64,000 nucleotides of DNA. It comes from JAAURS01 sp044923475. Its GTDB lineage: Bacteria; Cyanobacteriota; Cyanobacteriia; Thermosynechococcales; Thermosynechococcaceae. Positions 42,660 to 51,698 of the stretch are shown piece by piece. The notes beneath the pieces are model-generated. The model made no database searches, was not told the DNA's origin, and was given only the letters and a program-made list of their open reading frames with translations. The translations under genes were made by a program, and so were the position numbers. Each line of letters begins with the position of its first letter. Position 1 is the stretch's first letter. Where the stretch lies: contig NZ_CP137338.1 of assembly GCF_044923475.1 (NCBI RefSeq), positions 3,658,001 to 3,722,000 of the forward strand. Direction: 5' to 3'.

Positions 42660-43955
42660 TCAACTAGCATCCACAACGGTTCGATAAACTTGCACAGTCT
42701 GCTCAGCACAATAAAGCCAGCTAAATTTCCGCGCACGATCTAGTGAAAGCTGGGATAACTTAGACCGAAGAAGACTATCACTACCTACGGTAAGAAGGGC
42801 CTGGCAGAGGGCATCTTGGTCTAATGGATCGATCATTAATCCAGCATTTCCAACAACCTCAGGCAAAGAACTTGCAATTGAAGAGATAACCGGAACGCCG
42901 CATTGCATAGCTTCTAATGGTGGTAAGCCAAACCCTTCATAAAGAGAGGGATAAATAAAAGCAGTGGCACCACTATAAATTGCACTTAGGTCAACATCAG
43001 GAATATATCCTGTAAAAATAACACGAGATTGTAATTCAGGAATTTTCTGAATAGCATGAAAAATATCTGTATTTTTCCAGCCATTAACTCCAACTAAAAC
43101 AAGATTAAAGTCTAAACCAGGCATTTCTGCGAGCAGTCGGCCAAAGCAATTAATCAAAAAAGCTAAGTTCTTACGAGGTTCTAAAGTTGAAAGACTCAGG
43201 AAATAAGGTTTATTCGGAATCCCATAGCGGCACAACACTGAATTAATAATTTCCCTTTTAGATACAAAATTAAAATGATTCGCAGCCGCTAGAGGAATTA
43301 CAAAAATTCGTTCGGCTTTAATATTAAAGAGTCGGAGAATATCTTGTTTTGTAAATTCAGAATTGCAAATAACCCAGTCTCTATCAACATCAAGGCTTTG
43401 TAAAATAGTATCAAACAGATGAACTTTACCCTTCGTCATCCACTCAGGATGAATTCTAGGAATTAAATCATAAATTGTGAGTATTCTTGGAATATTACCT
43501 ATAAGATCTCGATCGGGCAGAGGATGATGAGGCGAATGATAAACGTCAAATAATTGAGAAGTTTTTTGCAAAGCTACATCAATTTTTGCTATATAATCAA
43601 AAGGAATACGAATTGCTAGAGACCCTTTGTAAAAAAGAGAGTTATTGTTAATGTATTTTTGAATAAGTATTTTTTGGGTTTTAATTGCTATTTCATAGAT
43701 AAAGTCTAAATGAAATTGGCTAGTATAGTGCTCAAATAAAATATTATCTTTATCGGAAAATTGTTCAAAATACAATCTAGTACTGATACTGTCCCATATC
43801 TGACTTGTTTGATTAAGTGTAGTGGCGACTAGTTCTACCGACTGCTGGTCAACAATAGTATTAAAAAGGGATTCTACAGCTCTGTAAATTCCTGTCCTAG
43901 CTTTAGGATTAATAAATCCTAAGCCAAGCATAGTCACGTCATATGCAACTCTCAT
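42660..43955 (-). CDS. Family 4 glycosyltransferase (B)
   Basis: One of three paralogues that start with an YDVTMLGLG-like segment and then TGIYRAVESLF. The donor half contains FLSLSTLEPRKNLAFLINCF, VILVGVNGWK-like LVLVGVNGWKNTDIF, and the EX7E block PSLYEGFGLPPLEAMQCGVPVISS. Such proteins resemble mannosyl- or rhamnosyltransferases of O-antigen clusters. It is separated from gene A by a few bases, and from gmd by about 40. Confidence 0.9.
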   Translation of the reverse strand: MRVAYDVTMLGLGFINPKARTGIYRAVESLFNTIVDQQSVELVATTLNQTSQIWDSISTRLYFEQFSDKDNILFEHYTSQFHLDFIYEIAIKTQKILIQKYINNNSLFYKGSLAIRIPFDYIAKIDVALQKTSQLFDVYHSPHHPLPDRDLIGNIPRILTIYDLIPRIHPEWMTKGKVHLFDTILQSLDVDRDWVICNSEFTKQDILRLFNIKAERIFVIPLAAANHFNFVSKREIINSVLCRYGIPNKPYFLSLSTLEPRKNLAFLINCFGRLLAEMPGLDFNLVLVGVNGWKNTDIFHAIQKIPELQSRVIFTGYIPDVDLSAIYSGATAFIYPSLYEGFGLPPLEAMQCGVPVISSIASSLPEVVGNAGLMIDPLDQDALCQALLTVGSDSLLRSKLSQLSLDRARKFSWLYCAEQTVQVYRTVVDAS

Positions 43956-43995
43956 ATATTTAATTAGCTATTATAATTTTCATCCGTATAAATTA

Positions 43996-44973
43996 TTATT
44001 GATTAATATTCTTTAAATATCCTAGCTTTTCTTCAATCATCATTTCTATAACTTCAGTCATGGAACTTTTTGCTTTCCATCCTAGATGTTGTTCTGCTTT
44101 AGCTGGGTTCCCTTTGCCAAACGCGATGTCAGTTGGTCGTAGGAGGCTTGAATCGACAACAACATGATTGCTCCAATCCAAATTCAGCTTTGCAAAGACA
44201 CTATGCACAAAGTCTTCTAATTTATGAGAAATACCAGTTGCAATAACATAATCATCTGGATTTTCCTCTTGAAGCATTAAGTACATTGCTTCTACATATT
44301 CAGGTGCCCAACCCCAGTCTCTCTCAATCGTAAGGTTTCCTAAGGATAACTTATGGTCTTGAAGCCCTAATGCAATTTTACAGGCTGAAGTAATAATTTT
44401 TTGTGTAACGAACCGCTCTGGACGTAATGGAGATTCGTGATTAAATAAGATACCTGAACAAGCAAATATATTATAAGCTTCGCGATAATTAGCTACTTCC
44501 CAAAATGACGCTGCTTTTGCAACTCCATATGGACTTCGTGGACGAAATGGGGTATTTTCATCAGCCGCATGATTCCCACTATTCCCAAAACATTCGCTAG
44601 AACCAGCATTATAAAATTTAATTGGTTCACCTAAAAAACGAATAGCTTCTAAGAGATTAAGCGTACCTGTTGCTATGCTTTCTAAGGTCTCTACTGGTTG
44701 TCCAAAAGATAAACCAACAGAACTCTGACCAGCTAAGTTATAAACTTCGTCAGGTTTAACTTTTACCAGAACTTGTAAGACGCTCCTAAAGTCATTAAGT
44801 GCCATAGACTCCAACTTGACTTTCTCAAGAATTCCAAGTCGAAATAAGTTTCGAAATGATGACATCTGTGCATCACGAGAAGTCCCATATACGACATAGC
44901 TTTTATTGAGAAGCAATTGAGTAAGGTAGGCTCCATCTTGTCCAGAAATTCCACAAATCAAGGCAGTTTTCAT
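43996..44973 (-). CDS. gmd: GDP-mannose 4,6-dehydratase family protein
   Basis: An extended short-chain dehydrogenase that makes GDP-4-keto-6-deoxymannose, the precursor of fucose, rhamnose or perosamine. It has the NAD-binding GISGQDGAYLTQLL, then NLAGQSSVGLSF, the catalytic triad regions GSSECFGNSG and SPYGVAKAASFW (Tyr and Lys), and NHESPLRPERFVTQKI. The enzyme turning its product into the final sugar is not present, so which sugar results is open. ATG 44973 (MKTALICG) is used. It lies between glycosyltransferases in the minus-strand operon. Confidence 0.92.
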   Translation of the reverse strand: MKTALICGISGQDGAYLTQLLLNKSYVVYGTSRDAQMSSFRNLFRLGILEKVKLESMALNDFRSVLQVLVKVKPDEVYNLAGQSSVGLSFGQPVETLESIATGTLNLLEAIRFLGEPIKFYNAGSSECFGNSGNHAADENTPFRPRSPYGVAKAASFWEVANYREAYNIFACSGILFNHESPLRPERFVTQKIITSACKIALGLQDHKLSLGNLTIERDWGWAPEYVEAMYLMLQEENPDDYVIATGISHKLEDFVHSVFAKLNLDWSNHVVVDSSLLRPTDIAFGKGNPAKAEQHLGWKAKSSMTEVIEMMIEEKLGYLKNINQ

Positions 44974-45055
44974 CATGTAAAAACCATTTTTTCTTAAAAA
45001 TCAGCTATAGCAGGTCAATAAGCTTTATCTTTATACTCTAAATAGCCAAACTTAT

Positions 45056-46357
45056 TTATCGACTATTTAAAACTTTTTTGTACACTTCCACAGTATCTGC
45101 TGCACACTTTGACCAACTAAAATTTTTGGATCGAATTAAGCCTTTATATCGAAGTTCTTGAGCTAGATCTTTATCATTCAGCACTGTTAGCATTGCCTGA
45201 CAAAGTTCATCTTCATCCGCAGGATTGACCATAAGACCTGCATCTCCAACAACTTCTGGTAATGAAGTGACATTCGATGTAATTACAGGTGTTCCGCATT
45301 GCATTGCTTCTAAAGGGGGTAAGCCGAAACCCTCATATAGAGAAGGAAAAATGAAAGCAGAAGAACCGCTATATAAAGCGCTTAAGTCGGTATCTTCTAC
45401 ATAACCTGTAAATATTACGCTCGAACTAAGTTTAGAAGAAGAATCAATGCTATTAATTATTTCCGCTAGCCTATAATGTTTTGAACCTGCTAAAACAAGT
45501 TTAACATTTAGATTAGGTTGCTCCTCTTTTAACTTATAAAAACAACGAATAAGATGAATAAGATTTTTGTGTGGGGCAAGATGGGTAGCAAGGCTAAGAA
45601 AATAATTTCCTTCGGGAATCCTATAAAGTTTCCGAACACTGTCTATAGCTTCAAGATCTTTAACTGGATGGAAATGCTTTGCCGCTGCCAAATGAGTAAC
45701 AAAGGTACGTTCTAAAGGAAATCCCGTGTACTCACAAAATTCTTGCTTTGTATGCTCAGAAATACAAATAATCCAATCATCCTTTAAATCAACACTACTA
45801 AGTGTGTCTTTAAATGCCTTGTTTAAGGATGGAGCAACAAGGTCAGGTTTAACTACTGGGATTAAGTCCTGTATCGTCAGAACTCTAGGAATTTTTTTTG
45901 TTATTTTTTTTGAAGGGAGTTTATGATACGTAGAGTGTATTATGTCTACACTCTGCCAATCAATTTTTTGGTAAGCATCAAACAGTGATATTAATTGGAA
46001 TATTCCCTTGTTGTAAGCTAACTTCAATGAATGGTTATGATCGATATTAGATTCTTCTGGATGATTAAAAGAATAATATTTTTCATAAAATGATTTAATT
46101 CCTAGGCGACTCTTAAATACATCAATGTGCTTATATTTTGCCCAAGTTGGCTCTTTCTGGATACATGATAGAAATTTTACGGAGTTAAATATTAAGTTTT
46201 TTTCAATACATATGCATGACAAAAATAATTCGATACCACCTTTATTCCCTAATGCATGCATTAGTTCCTCAGTCTCTCTAAAAATACCAGATTTATGATC
46301 TTGCCGTTTAAGTTCTTTAACTAGAAATGAAATATCATAAGCAACTTTTATTTTCAT
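45056..46357 (-). CDS. Family 4 glycosyltransferase (C)
   Basis: The second of the three paralogues. It opens VAYDISFLVKELKRQDHKSG and continues IFRETEELMHAL. The donor half has FLSLATHLAPHKNLIHLIRC and the EX7E block PSLYEGFGLPPLEAMQCGTPVITSN, then SLPEVVGDAGLMVNPADE. Base composition is strongly AT-rich. The donor half is almost superimposable on copies B and D, while the acceptor half is divergent, as expected for enzymes acting on different acceptors. Confidence 0.9.
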   Translation of the reverse strand: MKIKVAYDISFLVKELKRQDHKSGIFRETEELMHALGNKGGIELFLSCICIEKNLIFNSVKFLSCIQKEPTWAKYKHIDVFKSRLGIKSFYEKYYSFNHPEESNIDHNHSLKLAYNKGIFQLISLFDAYQKIDWQSVDIIHSTYHKLPSKKITKKIPRVLTIQDLIPVVKPDLVAPSLNKAFKDTLSSVDLKDDWIICISEHTKQEFCEYTGFPLERTFVTHLAAAKHFHPVKDLEAIDSVRKLYRIPEGNYFLSLATHLAPHKNLIHLIRCFYKLKEEQPNLNVKLVLAGSKHYRLAEIINSIDSSSKLSSSVIFTGYVEDTDLSALYSGSSAFIFPSLYEGFGLPPLEAMQCGTPVITSNVTSLPEVVGDAGLMVNPADEDELCQAMLTVLNDKDLAQELRYKGLIRSKNFSWSKCAADTVEVYKKVLNSR

Positions 46358-46454
46358 AAATATTTAATAAACTTACTTAACAACCTTTGTTCTTTTCTCT
46401 AAAAACTACTTTTTAAAGGGTTAGTTAACAGAATCAAAGATATTGACGACTATC

Positions 46455-47735
46455 TTATTCTTCAAGCGATACTTTATATGCTTCGATTGTTTGATTTGCA
46501 CAATTTCTCCAATTAAACTTTTTAGCTCTTTCAATTGAGGCTATACACATTTGCTCTCTTGTTAGGGAACTATTATATATTTCAAGGATATTCTGACATA
46601 AGCTATCCTTATCTAGTGGATCTAACATTATTCCAGCGTTTCCAACTACTTCAGGCAGTGAAGAAGTATTTGATGTTATGACGGGAATTCCACATTGCAT
46701 AGCTTCTAATGGTGGCAGGCCAAAGCCTTCATAAAAAGAAAGATAGGTAAATACCAGTGAGCCACTATATAACGCTGCCAAATCTTGATCGGCAACATAT
46801 CCTGTAAGAATTATTCGTTTTTTCACAAAACTATGATTTTCAATCTCTTCAAAAATACTTTGATAACTCCACCCTTTTACACCTACTAGAACAAGATACA
46901 GATCCGTAAGATGTTCTTCTAGAATTAAATTTGCAAAGCATCGAATAACGTGATCAATATTCTTTCTAGGTTCTAAAGTACATATGCTTAGCACATACTT
47001 AGCATCAAGAGGAATATTGTATTTAAGTTTTATAGACTTTAATTTTTCTAAATCTTTACAGGGATAAAATATATCAGTATTAGCAGCTAAGTAAGTTATA
47101 AATGCCTTAGAAGGATCGAAATCTTTTACGTAATTGCACAAATCATTTTTGGTTGACTCTGAAATACAAGCTACATAACCGTCTCTACCCACACTTTTTA
47201 AGACAGACTTTATGAAATCTCTGTTATTTGTGCCTCTACAATAATGTGGATGCAAGATTGGAATTAAATCATAGATTGTTATAAAATTTTTAATTTTTTT
47301 TGATTCTTTTATGATGGAAGGTATTGGATAACAAGGTGTATGAAAGATATCTGCTGCGTTTAATATTTTCTTATCTATAGTACTAGGGAAAAACTTATTA
47401 CTGTACCTAAGCGACTTTCTTAGAACCTTCAGTAAAAAGCGTTTTAATCCTACTTCATTATAAATTTTACCATTCAAGTAATCAATTCTTTTTCCGACAA
47501 ACTTCTTGGTATCAGAATGTCCCACAAGCGTATTATTAAGATCGGGATTTTCCGACAAGTATTTCAAACATTGTAGTAAGCAATCTAGCTGTGAAGTTGC
47601 GCTAAAAGTAAGATCACACTCACCCATTTTTGCCAGTTCATATACTAGGTCTTCTACAACTCGGTAGATGCCCACCTTATTTATAGGATCATTGTGCCCT
47701 ATCCCTAGCAAGGATATATCGTAAATTACATTCAT
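46455..47735 (-). CDS. Family 4 glycosyltransferase (D)
   Basis: The third paralogue, opening MNVIYDISLLGIGHND and KVGIYRVVEDLVYEL. The donor half contains LSICTLEPRKNIDHVIRCFA, LVLVGVKGWSYQSIF and the EX7E block LSFYEGFGLPPLEAMQCGIPV. It is the most AT-rich of the set. About 190 bases of AT-rich non-coding DNA separate it from wzt, possibly holding an internal promoter. Confidence 0.9.
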   Translation of the reverse strand: MNVIYDISLLGIGHNDPINKVGIYRVVEDLVYELAKMGECDLTFSATSQLDCLLQCLKYLSENPDLNNTLVGHSDTKKFVGKRIDYLNGKIYNEVGLKRFLLKVLRKSLRYSNKFFPSTIDKKILNAADIFHTPCYPIPSIIKESKKIKNFITIYDLIPILHPHYCRGTNNRDFIKSVLKSVGRDGYVACISESTKNDLCNYVKDFDPSKAFITYLAANTDIFYPCKDLEKLKSIKLKYNIPLDAKYVLSICTLEPRKNIDHVIRCFANLILEEHLTDLYLVLVGVKGWSYQSIFEEIENHSFVKKRIILTGYVADQDLAALYSGSLVFTYLSFYEGFGLPPLEAMQCGIPVITSNTSSLPEVVGNAGIMLDPLDKDSLCQNILEIYNSSLTREQMCIASIERAKKFNWRNCANQTIEAYKVSLEE

Positions 47736-47924
47736 TAGTCCACCAAAAATAATTAAATTGTACTAATTAGTCTGTAGTATTCAAGAAGTGTCAATATAAA
47801 ATCATGAATCCTCTACGAATAAAACTTTCTAACCCAGAAACATCATTTATTGAGAGCACTAGCGCAAGTAAAATATATTAAATTTATTTTCTAAATTTCA
47901 TCATTAATAAGTTGCAAATCGCAT

Positions 47925-49184
47925 TTAAAGAGTCAATCGTGACACACATATTTTAACAGGCAAACGACATCCTCCATAGCCTCGATCTCCTACTAAATCA
48001 CTAGAGCTAGAAGTAGATTCCCAAGTTAATGTATCATTGATTGCATCTAATGGATAAGTATTTGAATGTAATGCTATAGCAATTGAATAAAATCCAGGAT
48101 GAAGTGGATTCCTGTCCAAATAAAAATTTATATCATGCAAACCAGTCCCTATATTTAAGGGTGGTTGATCGTGATCGGAGTCGAGAGTCATAACTCTTGA
48201 ACCTGTTATATTATCAAACCCGATTCCGACCAAGAGATTGTCTATTTTTTGAAAACAGTTGATTGTAAATATCAAGCTTAAAGGCTTTCCATAACTAAAT
48301 TCGGTACCTTGAGATAATCTCAAGGAAAGTAGTCGTGCTTTTTCCCCAAAATCATTCTTTCTAGGAATAGAATTTAAGTCAACACAATAATTTGTGCGAG
48401 ACTCTTGGCTAGAGTAAATCTGAATTGCTTCTTCAACTGTCGAAACTTCTTCGACTTTTCCTTGACTAAAATAGATTGCACTAGAACATAAACGCCTAAT
48501 AGCTTGCATATTGTGACTAACGAATATAACAGTTCTGCCTTCCTTTGCAACTTCTCCCATTTTACCTAAGCATTTTTTCTGAAATGCTCCATCTCCTACC
48601 GCCAAAACCTCGTCAACGATTAGAATTTCTGGTTCTAGATGGGCTGCAACAGCAAATGCTAGTCGTACATACATTCCCGAAGAATAGCGTTTTACAGGTG
48701 TATCTAAAAATTTCTCAACTTCCGAAAATTCAACAATCTCATCAAAATTTTTGCTAATTTCTAATCGGCTCATGCCCAAGATAGCTCCGTTGAGAAAAAT
48801 ATTTTCTCTTCCCGTTAATTCTGGATGAAAACCTGTACCTACTTCCAATAGGCTAGCTACTCGTCCATTTAAGGTAACTTCACCTAGGGTTGGCTCTACA
48901 ATGCGGCTCAAAATCTTTAGTAGTGTTGACTTCCCCGCACCATTGCGTCCAATGATGCCAATGCGATCGCCCTGCTTCACCTCAAACGACACATCCTTCA
49001 GAGCCCAAAACTCCTCCTGTGTCGAACCCATTGCAAGATCTTGCTTAGAACCAGAAAGATGACGACCTATAGACTTGACCCCATCAGCGATAACATCCCT
49101 AAGCGCCGTGTACTGCTGAGCCTGTTGGTGCCTGATAATATATTTTTTGCTAAGATTTTCGACCTTGATTACCGTATCAGACAT
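47925..49184 (-). CDS. wzt: Polysaccharide ABC exporter ATP-binding subunit (Wzt type)
   Basis: The N-terminal nucleotide-binding domain has Walker A (GRNGAGKST), the signature YSSGMYVRLAFAVA and Walker B ILIVDEVLAVGD, as in TagH/Wzt subfamilies. Residues about 265-420 form a C-terminal beta-sandwich domain like Wzt-C, which in O-antigen exporters recognises the chain end of the glycan. Hence export of a finished glycan is likely. ATG 49184 (MSDTVIKV) is used. wzm lies just upstream, 17 bases away. Confidence 0.93.
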   Translation of the reverse strand: MSDTVIKVENLSKKYIIRHQQAQQYTALRDVIADGVKSIGRHLSGSKQDLAMGSTQEEFWALKDVSFEVKQGDRIGIIGRNGAGKSTLLKILSRIVEPTLGEVTLNGRVASLLEVGTGFHPELTGRENIFLNGAILGMSRLEISKNFDEIVEFSEVEKFLDTPVKRYSSGMYVRLAFAVAAHLEPEILIVDEVLAVGDGAFQKKCLGKMGEVAKEGRTVIFVSHNMQAIRRLCSSAIYFSQGKVEEVSTVEEAIQIYSSQESRTNYCVDLNSIPRKNDFGEKARLLSLRLSQGTEFSYGKPLSLIFTINCFQKIDNLLVGIGFDNITGSRVMTLDSDHDQPPLNIGTGLHDINFYLDRNPLHPGFYSIAIALHSNTYPLDAINDTLTWESTSSSSDLVGDRGYGGCRLPVKICVSRLTL

Positions 49185-49201
49185 AATCAATATTCACCTT
49201 C

Positions 49202-50032
49202 CTAAATCACATCAGCGAAGGTTCGTTCCATCTTGCGGAAATACCAGATCCCGCTGCAAAACAGCGCCAGCACAACCGCCATCGAAAGCAACGTTGTCCA
49301 GCCCGACAAAACACTGGATTGACCCGTAATAGCCCACCGAAACCCGTCAATCACTCCTACCATTGGATTCAGCGAATACAGCAGACGCCACCTCTCCGGT
49401 ATCACACTACTGCTAAACCCGACAGGCGATAGGTATAGCCCAAACTGGATCAAAAAAGGCACCACAAACCGAAAATCTCGATACTGTACGTTCAGCGCGG
49501 CCAGCCACAGCCCCGCGCCCATCGAAGCCAAAAAAGCCATTAACGTAAATACAGGTAGCGCTACAATCCGCCAAGACGGTAAAAAGTTATACCAGGCCAT
49601 CAATCCTAACAAAATCATCCCAGAAATCAGAAAATCGACAAAGCTCACGATGACAGAACTTGTGGGAATAATTAGCCGAGGGAAATAAACCTTAGACAGT
49701 AAATTCGAGTTGCCAATCAAACTATTGCTGCATTCAGCTAAAGCATTGCTGAAAAATTGCCAAGGTAGCAACCCCGCAAACACCAGAATCGGATAGGGCA
49801 CCCCATTCGACGGCAGCTTGGCGATCGCCCCAAACACCACCGTAAATACGATCATCGTCAGCAAAGGTCGCAGCAACGCCCACGCAATCCCGATCGCCGT
49901 CTGCTTATAGCGCACCAAAATATCGCGCCAAGCCAAAAAATAAAATAACTCGCGATAGCGCCATAAATCCTGCCAATACAGACGCTCAGACTCCCCAGCG
50001 CGGATAATAAGCTGCGGTCGAGAATGGGTCAT
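49202..50032 (-). CDS. wzm: Polysaccharide ABC exporter permease (Wzm type)
   Basis: A 276-residue ABC-2 type permease with six membrane helices. Markers are LAWRDILVRYKQTAIGIAWALLRPLLTMIVF, then PYPILVFAGLLPWQFFSNAL and FGLYLSPVGFSSSVIPERW. It forms the channel with Wzt and exports a lipid-linked polysaccharide. It is first in the minus-strand polysaccharide series, so the main promoter probably lies in 50033-50300. Its GC content is higher than that of the genes it leads. Confidence 0.93.
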   Translation of the reverse strand: MTHSRPQLIIRAGESERLYWQDLWRYRELFYFLAWRDILVRYKQTAIGIAWALLRPLLTMIVFTVVFGAIAKLPSNGVPYPILVFAGLLPWQFFSNALAECSNSLIGNSNLLSKVYFPRLIIPTSSVIVSFVDFLISGMILLGLMAWYNFLPSWRIVALPVFTLMAFLASMGAGLWLAALNVQYRDFRFVVPFLIQFGLYLSPVGFSSSVIPERWRLLYSLNPMVGVIDGFRWAITGQSSVLSGWTTLLSMAVVLALFCSGIWYFRKMERTFADVI

Positions 50033-50265
50033 GCTAAAAACCTAACGCGCGATCGCATTTTGAGTAGACCTTTCCTAAAGAGTAAGTGAAGCTTTGTCCT
50101 AGACGTGTAGAGTCTCAACAAGACTATGAATACACTCCAATCCTCAGTATGCCCAAAACAGGCTTGCAGCGATCGCAAACTTCACAAACCTTCTGTCTTG
50201 CGGGCTAACCCATTCCTTACAGCCACAGCCGAAACCAGCTTATTGGCAGAATTACAGAAAGAAAG

Positions 50266-50284
50266 TCTAGAATTAATCTCTAGA
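50266..50284. promoter_or_regulatory. Paired TCTAGA sites upstream of VapB-like gene
   Basis: TCTAGA occurs at 50266-50271 and 50279-50284, with starts 13 bases apart and the ATG 17 bases further on. The arrangement could be an operator for the antitoxin dimer. Confidence 0.35.
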
Positions 50285-50301
50285 TATCCAGTATAGAAAC
50301 T

Positions 50302-50544
50302 ATGGCTATCAATATTAAAAACGCCGAAGTGGATTCCCTCATCAAGCGACTGCGCGAATTAACGGGTCAGGGTCCTACAGAGATCGTGAAAGCAGCCTTA
50401 GAGCGCGAATATCGAGAACTGCGGCGGCAACGGCGGCAAACTCAACTCGCAGAACATTTATCGGCCATTCAGTCTGCTGCCTCTCAGAAAGCGAATGACT
50501 TTGTGCCAGATTCGCTCTACGACGAAGATGGCTTGCCGAAATGA
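50302..50544 (+). CDS. vapB: VapB-type antitoxin
   Basis: An 80-residue antitoxin with MAINIKNAEVDSLIKRLREL and TGQGPTEIVKAALEREYREL, typical of the PSK/Rv0623-like antitoxins. The C-terminal part binds the toxin and ends DSLYDEDGLPK. Its stop overlaps the toxin start (ATGA at 50541-50544). Confidence 0.92.
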   Translation: MAINIKNAEVDSLIKRLRELTGQGPTEIVKAALEREYRELRRQRRQTQLAEHLSAIQSAASQKANDFVPDSLYDEDGLPK

Positions 50545-50912
50545 TTGTGGATACCTCAGCGGTCATGGCGATCGCATTGCAAGAACCCCATTGGGAAACC
50601 CTTTACCAACAGGCGATCGAGGCACCAGAATTACTGATGTCTTGCGGCACATTGCAAGAACTCACGATCGTGGCCCTACGCAAAGGGTTATTAACCGAGG
50701 TTGAAGCATTGCTAGCGCATTTAGACCTAGACTACGTTCCCGTCGATCGGACTTTGGCACTCAAGGGCCTAGAACTATACCAGCGCTACGGCAAAGGAGG
50801 CGGTCATCCCGCTCAACTCAACTACGGAGATTGTTTTGCAGCGGCAGCAGCCACAATTCATAAAATGCCCCTGTTATATGCGGGAAAAGACTTTCAAGCA
50901 GCAGGGTTCTAG
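50541..50912 (+). CDS. vapC: VapC-type PIN-domain toxin
   Basis: The RNase toxin carries the PIN acidic residues: MIVDTSAVMAIALQE (Asp), GTLQELTIV (Glu), and LNYGDCFAAAAA (Asp), followed by LLYAGKDFQAAGF. Length 123 is normal. It is translationally coupled to its antitoxin. Its 3' end overlaps by four bases the convergent Uma2 gene. Confidence 0.93.
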   Translation: MIVDTSAVMAIALQEPHWETLYQQAIEAPELLMSCGTLQELTIVALRKGLLTEVEALLAHLDLDYVPVDRTLALKGLELYQRYGKGGGHPAQLNYGDCFAAAAATIHKMPLLYAGKDFQAAGF

Positions 50913-51562
50913 ACAACGCGATCGCCTTGCTCCTTTGCCCACTGACGCACCGCCTTAGCCCAACTGGTTTCGCCCATCTCCTGGGCACGAATCAATAATC
51001 TTTGCACCGCCTCTACCGTGACCATCGGCAGCGCGAGAGATTGACATTGTGGAATGTACTCGGTCGCAGTCAACCCCAAAATCTTGAAGCTTTCTCCATC
51101 AAACTGCCAAACCTCCGGCACGCCCAGGGCCGCATAAATTGGCAATCGGGGCAAAGAAGGATTGCTGATATCAATTTCGATGGCTAAATCCGGCGGCGGG
51201 TCGATCGCCAGATCGATTTCCATTTTGCCCCGCACAATTGCTTCATTCTGAATGTAATAGCACTCATCCGCCTCAACCCCCTTGAGCAGATCCTTTCGAC
51301 TCCAAGTCGAAGCACTCAAACTGCGGATTTCTAGATTCATCTCCTCCGTCACAATCTCAACCAAACGCCCCAACAACCGTTTATAGGTCTCATGGGGCGG
51401 TAAAGGCATAAAAATCTCCAGTACGCCATTGTCATAGGTCAAGCGCTTGGCAGGCTGAGATTCCAACTCCTGCACGAGAGACTGGTAAGTCTGCCATGTG
51501 ATGCCTTGCAGCATCACTCCAGAAGAATGCTGCGGGCGATCGGGATGGGTGACGGTAAGCAT
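50909..51562 (-). CDS. Uma2 family nuclease-like protein
   Basis: A second Uma2 protein, with LTYDNGVLEIFMPLPPHETY, GVEADECYYI and PPDLAIEIDISNPSLPRLPIYAALGVPEVW. Its acidic block differs from the 38437 copy (EIDIS in place of EINLMS). ATG 51562 (MLTVTHPD) is preferred to 51577. It faces vapC; together with the copy at 38.4 kb it flanks the polysaccharide region in inverted orientation. Confidence 0.9.
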   Translation of the reverse strand: MLTVTHPDRPQHSSGVMLQGITWQTYQSLVQELESQPAKRLTYDNGVLEIFMPLPPHETYKRLLGRLVEIVTEEMNLEIRSLSASTWSRKDLLKGVEADECYYIQNEAIVRGKMEIDLAIDPPPDLAIEIDISNPSLPRLPIYAALGVPEVWQFDGESFKILGLTATEYIPQCQSLALPMVTVEAVQRLLIRAQEMGETSWAKAVRQWAKEQGDRVV

Positions 51563-51698
51563 AGCCAATTTTCTCAATTCTTGAATCTGGATCGCACAAG
51601 TCTCCGATTCAGTAATAACAGTCTAACTTTATCGCTCATCGCGGCTAAACCCGGCCTTGCGGCCAAGGGTAAAATGGATTGTCGTAGCAGGAATCCCC

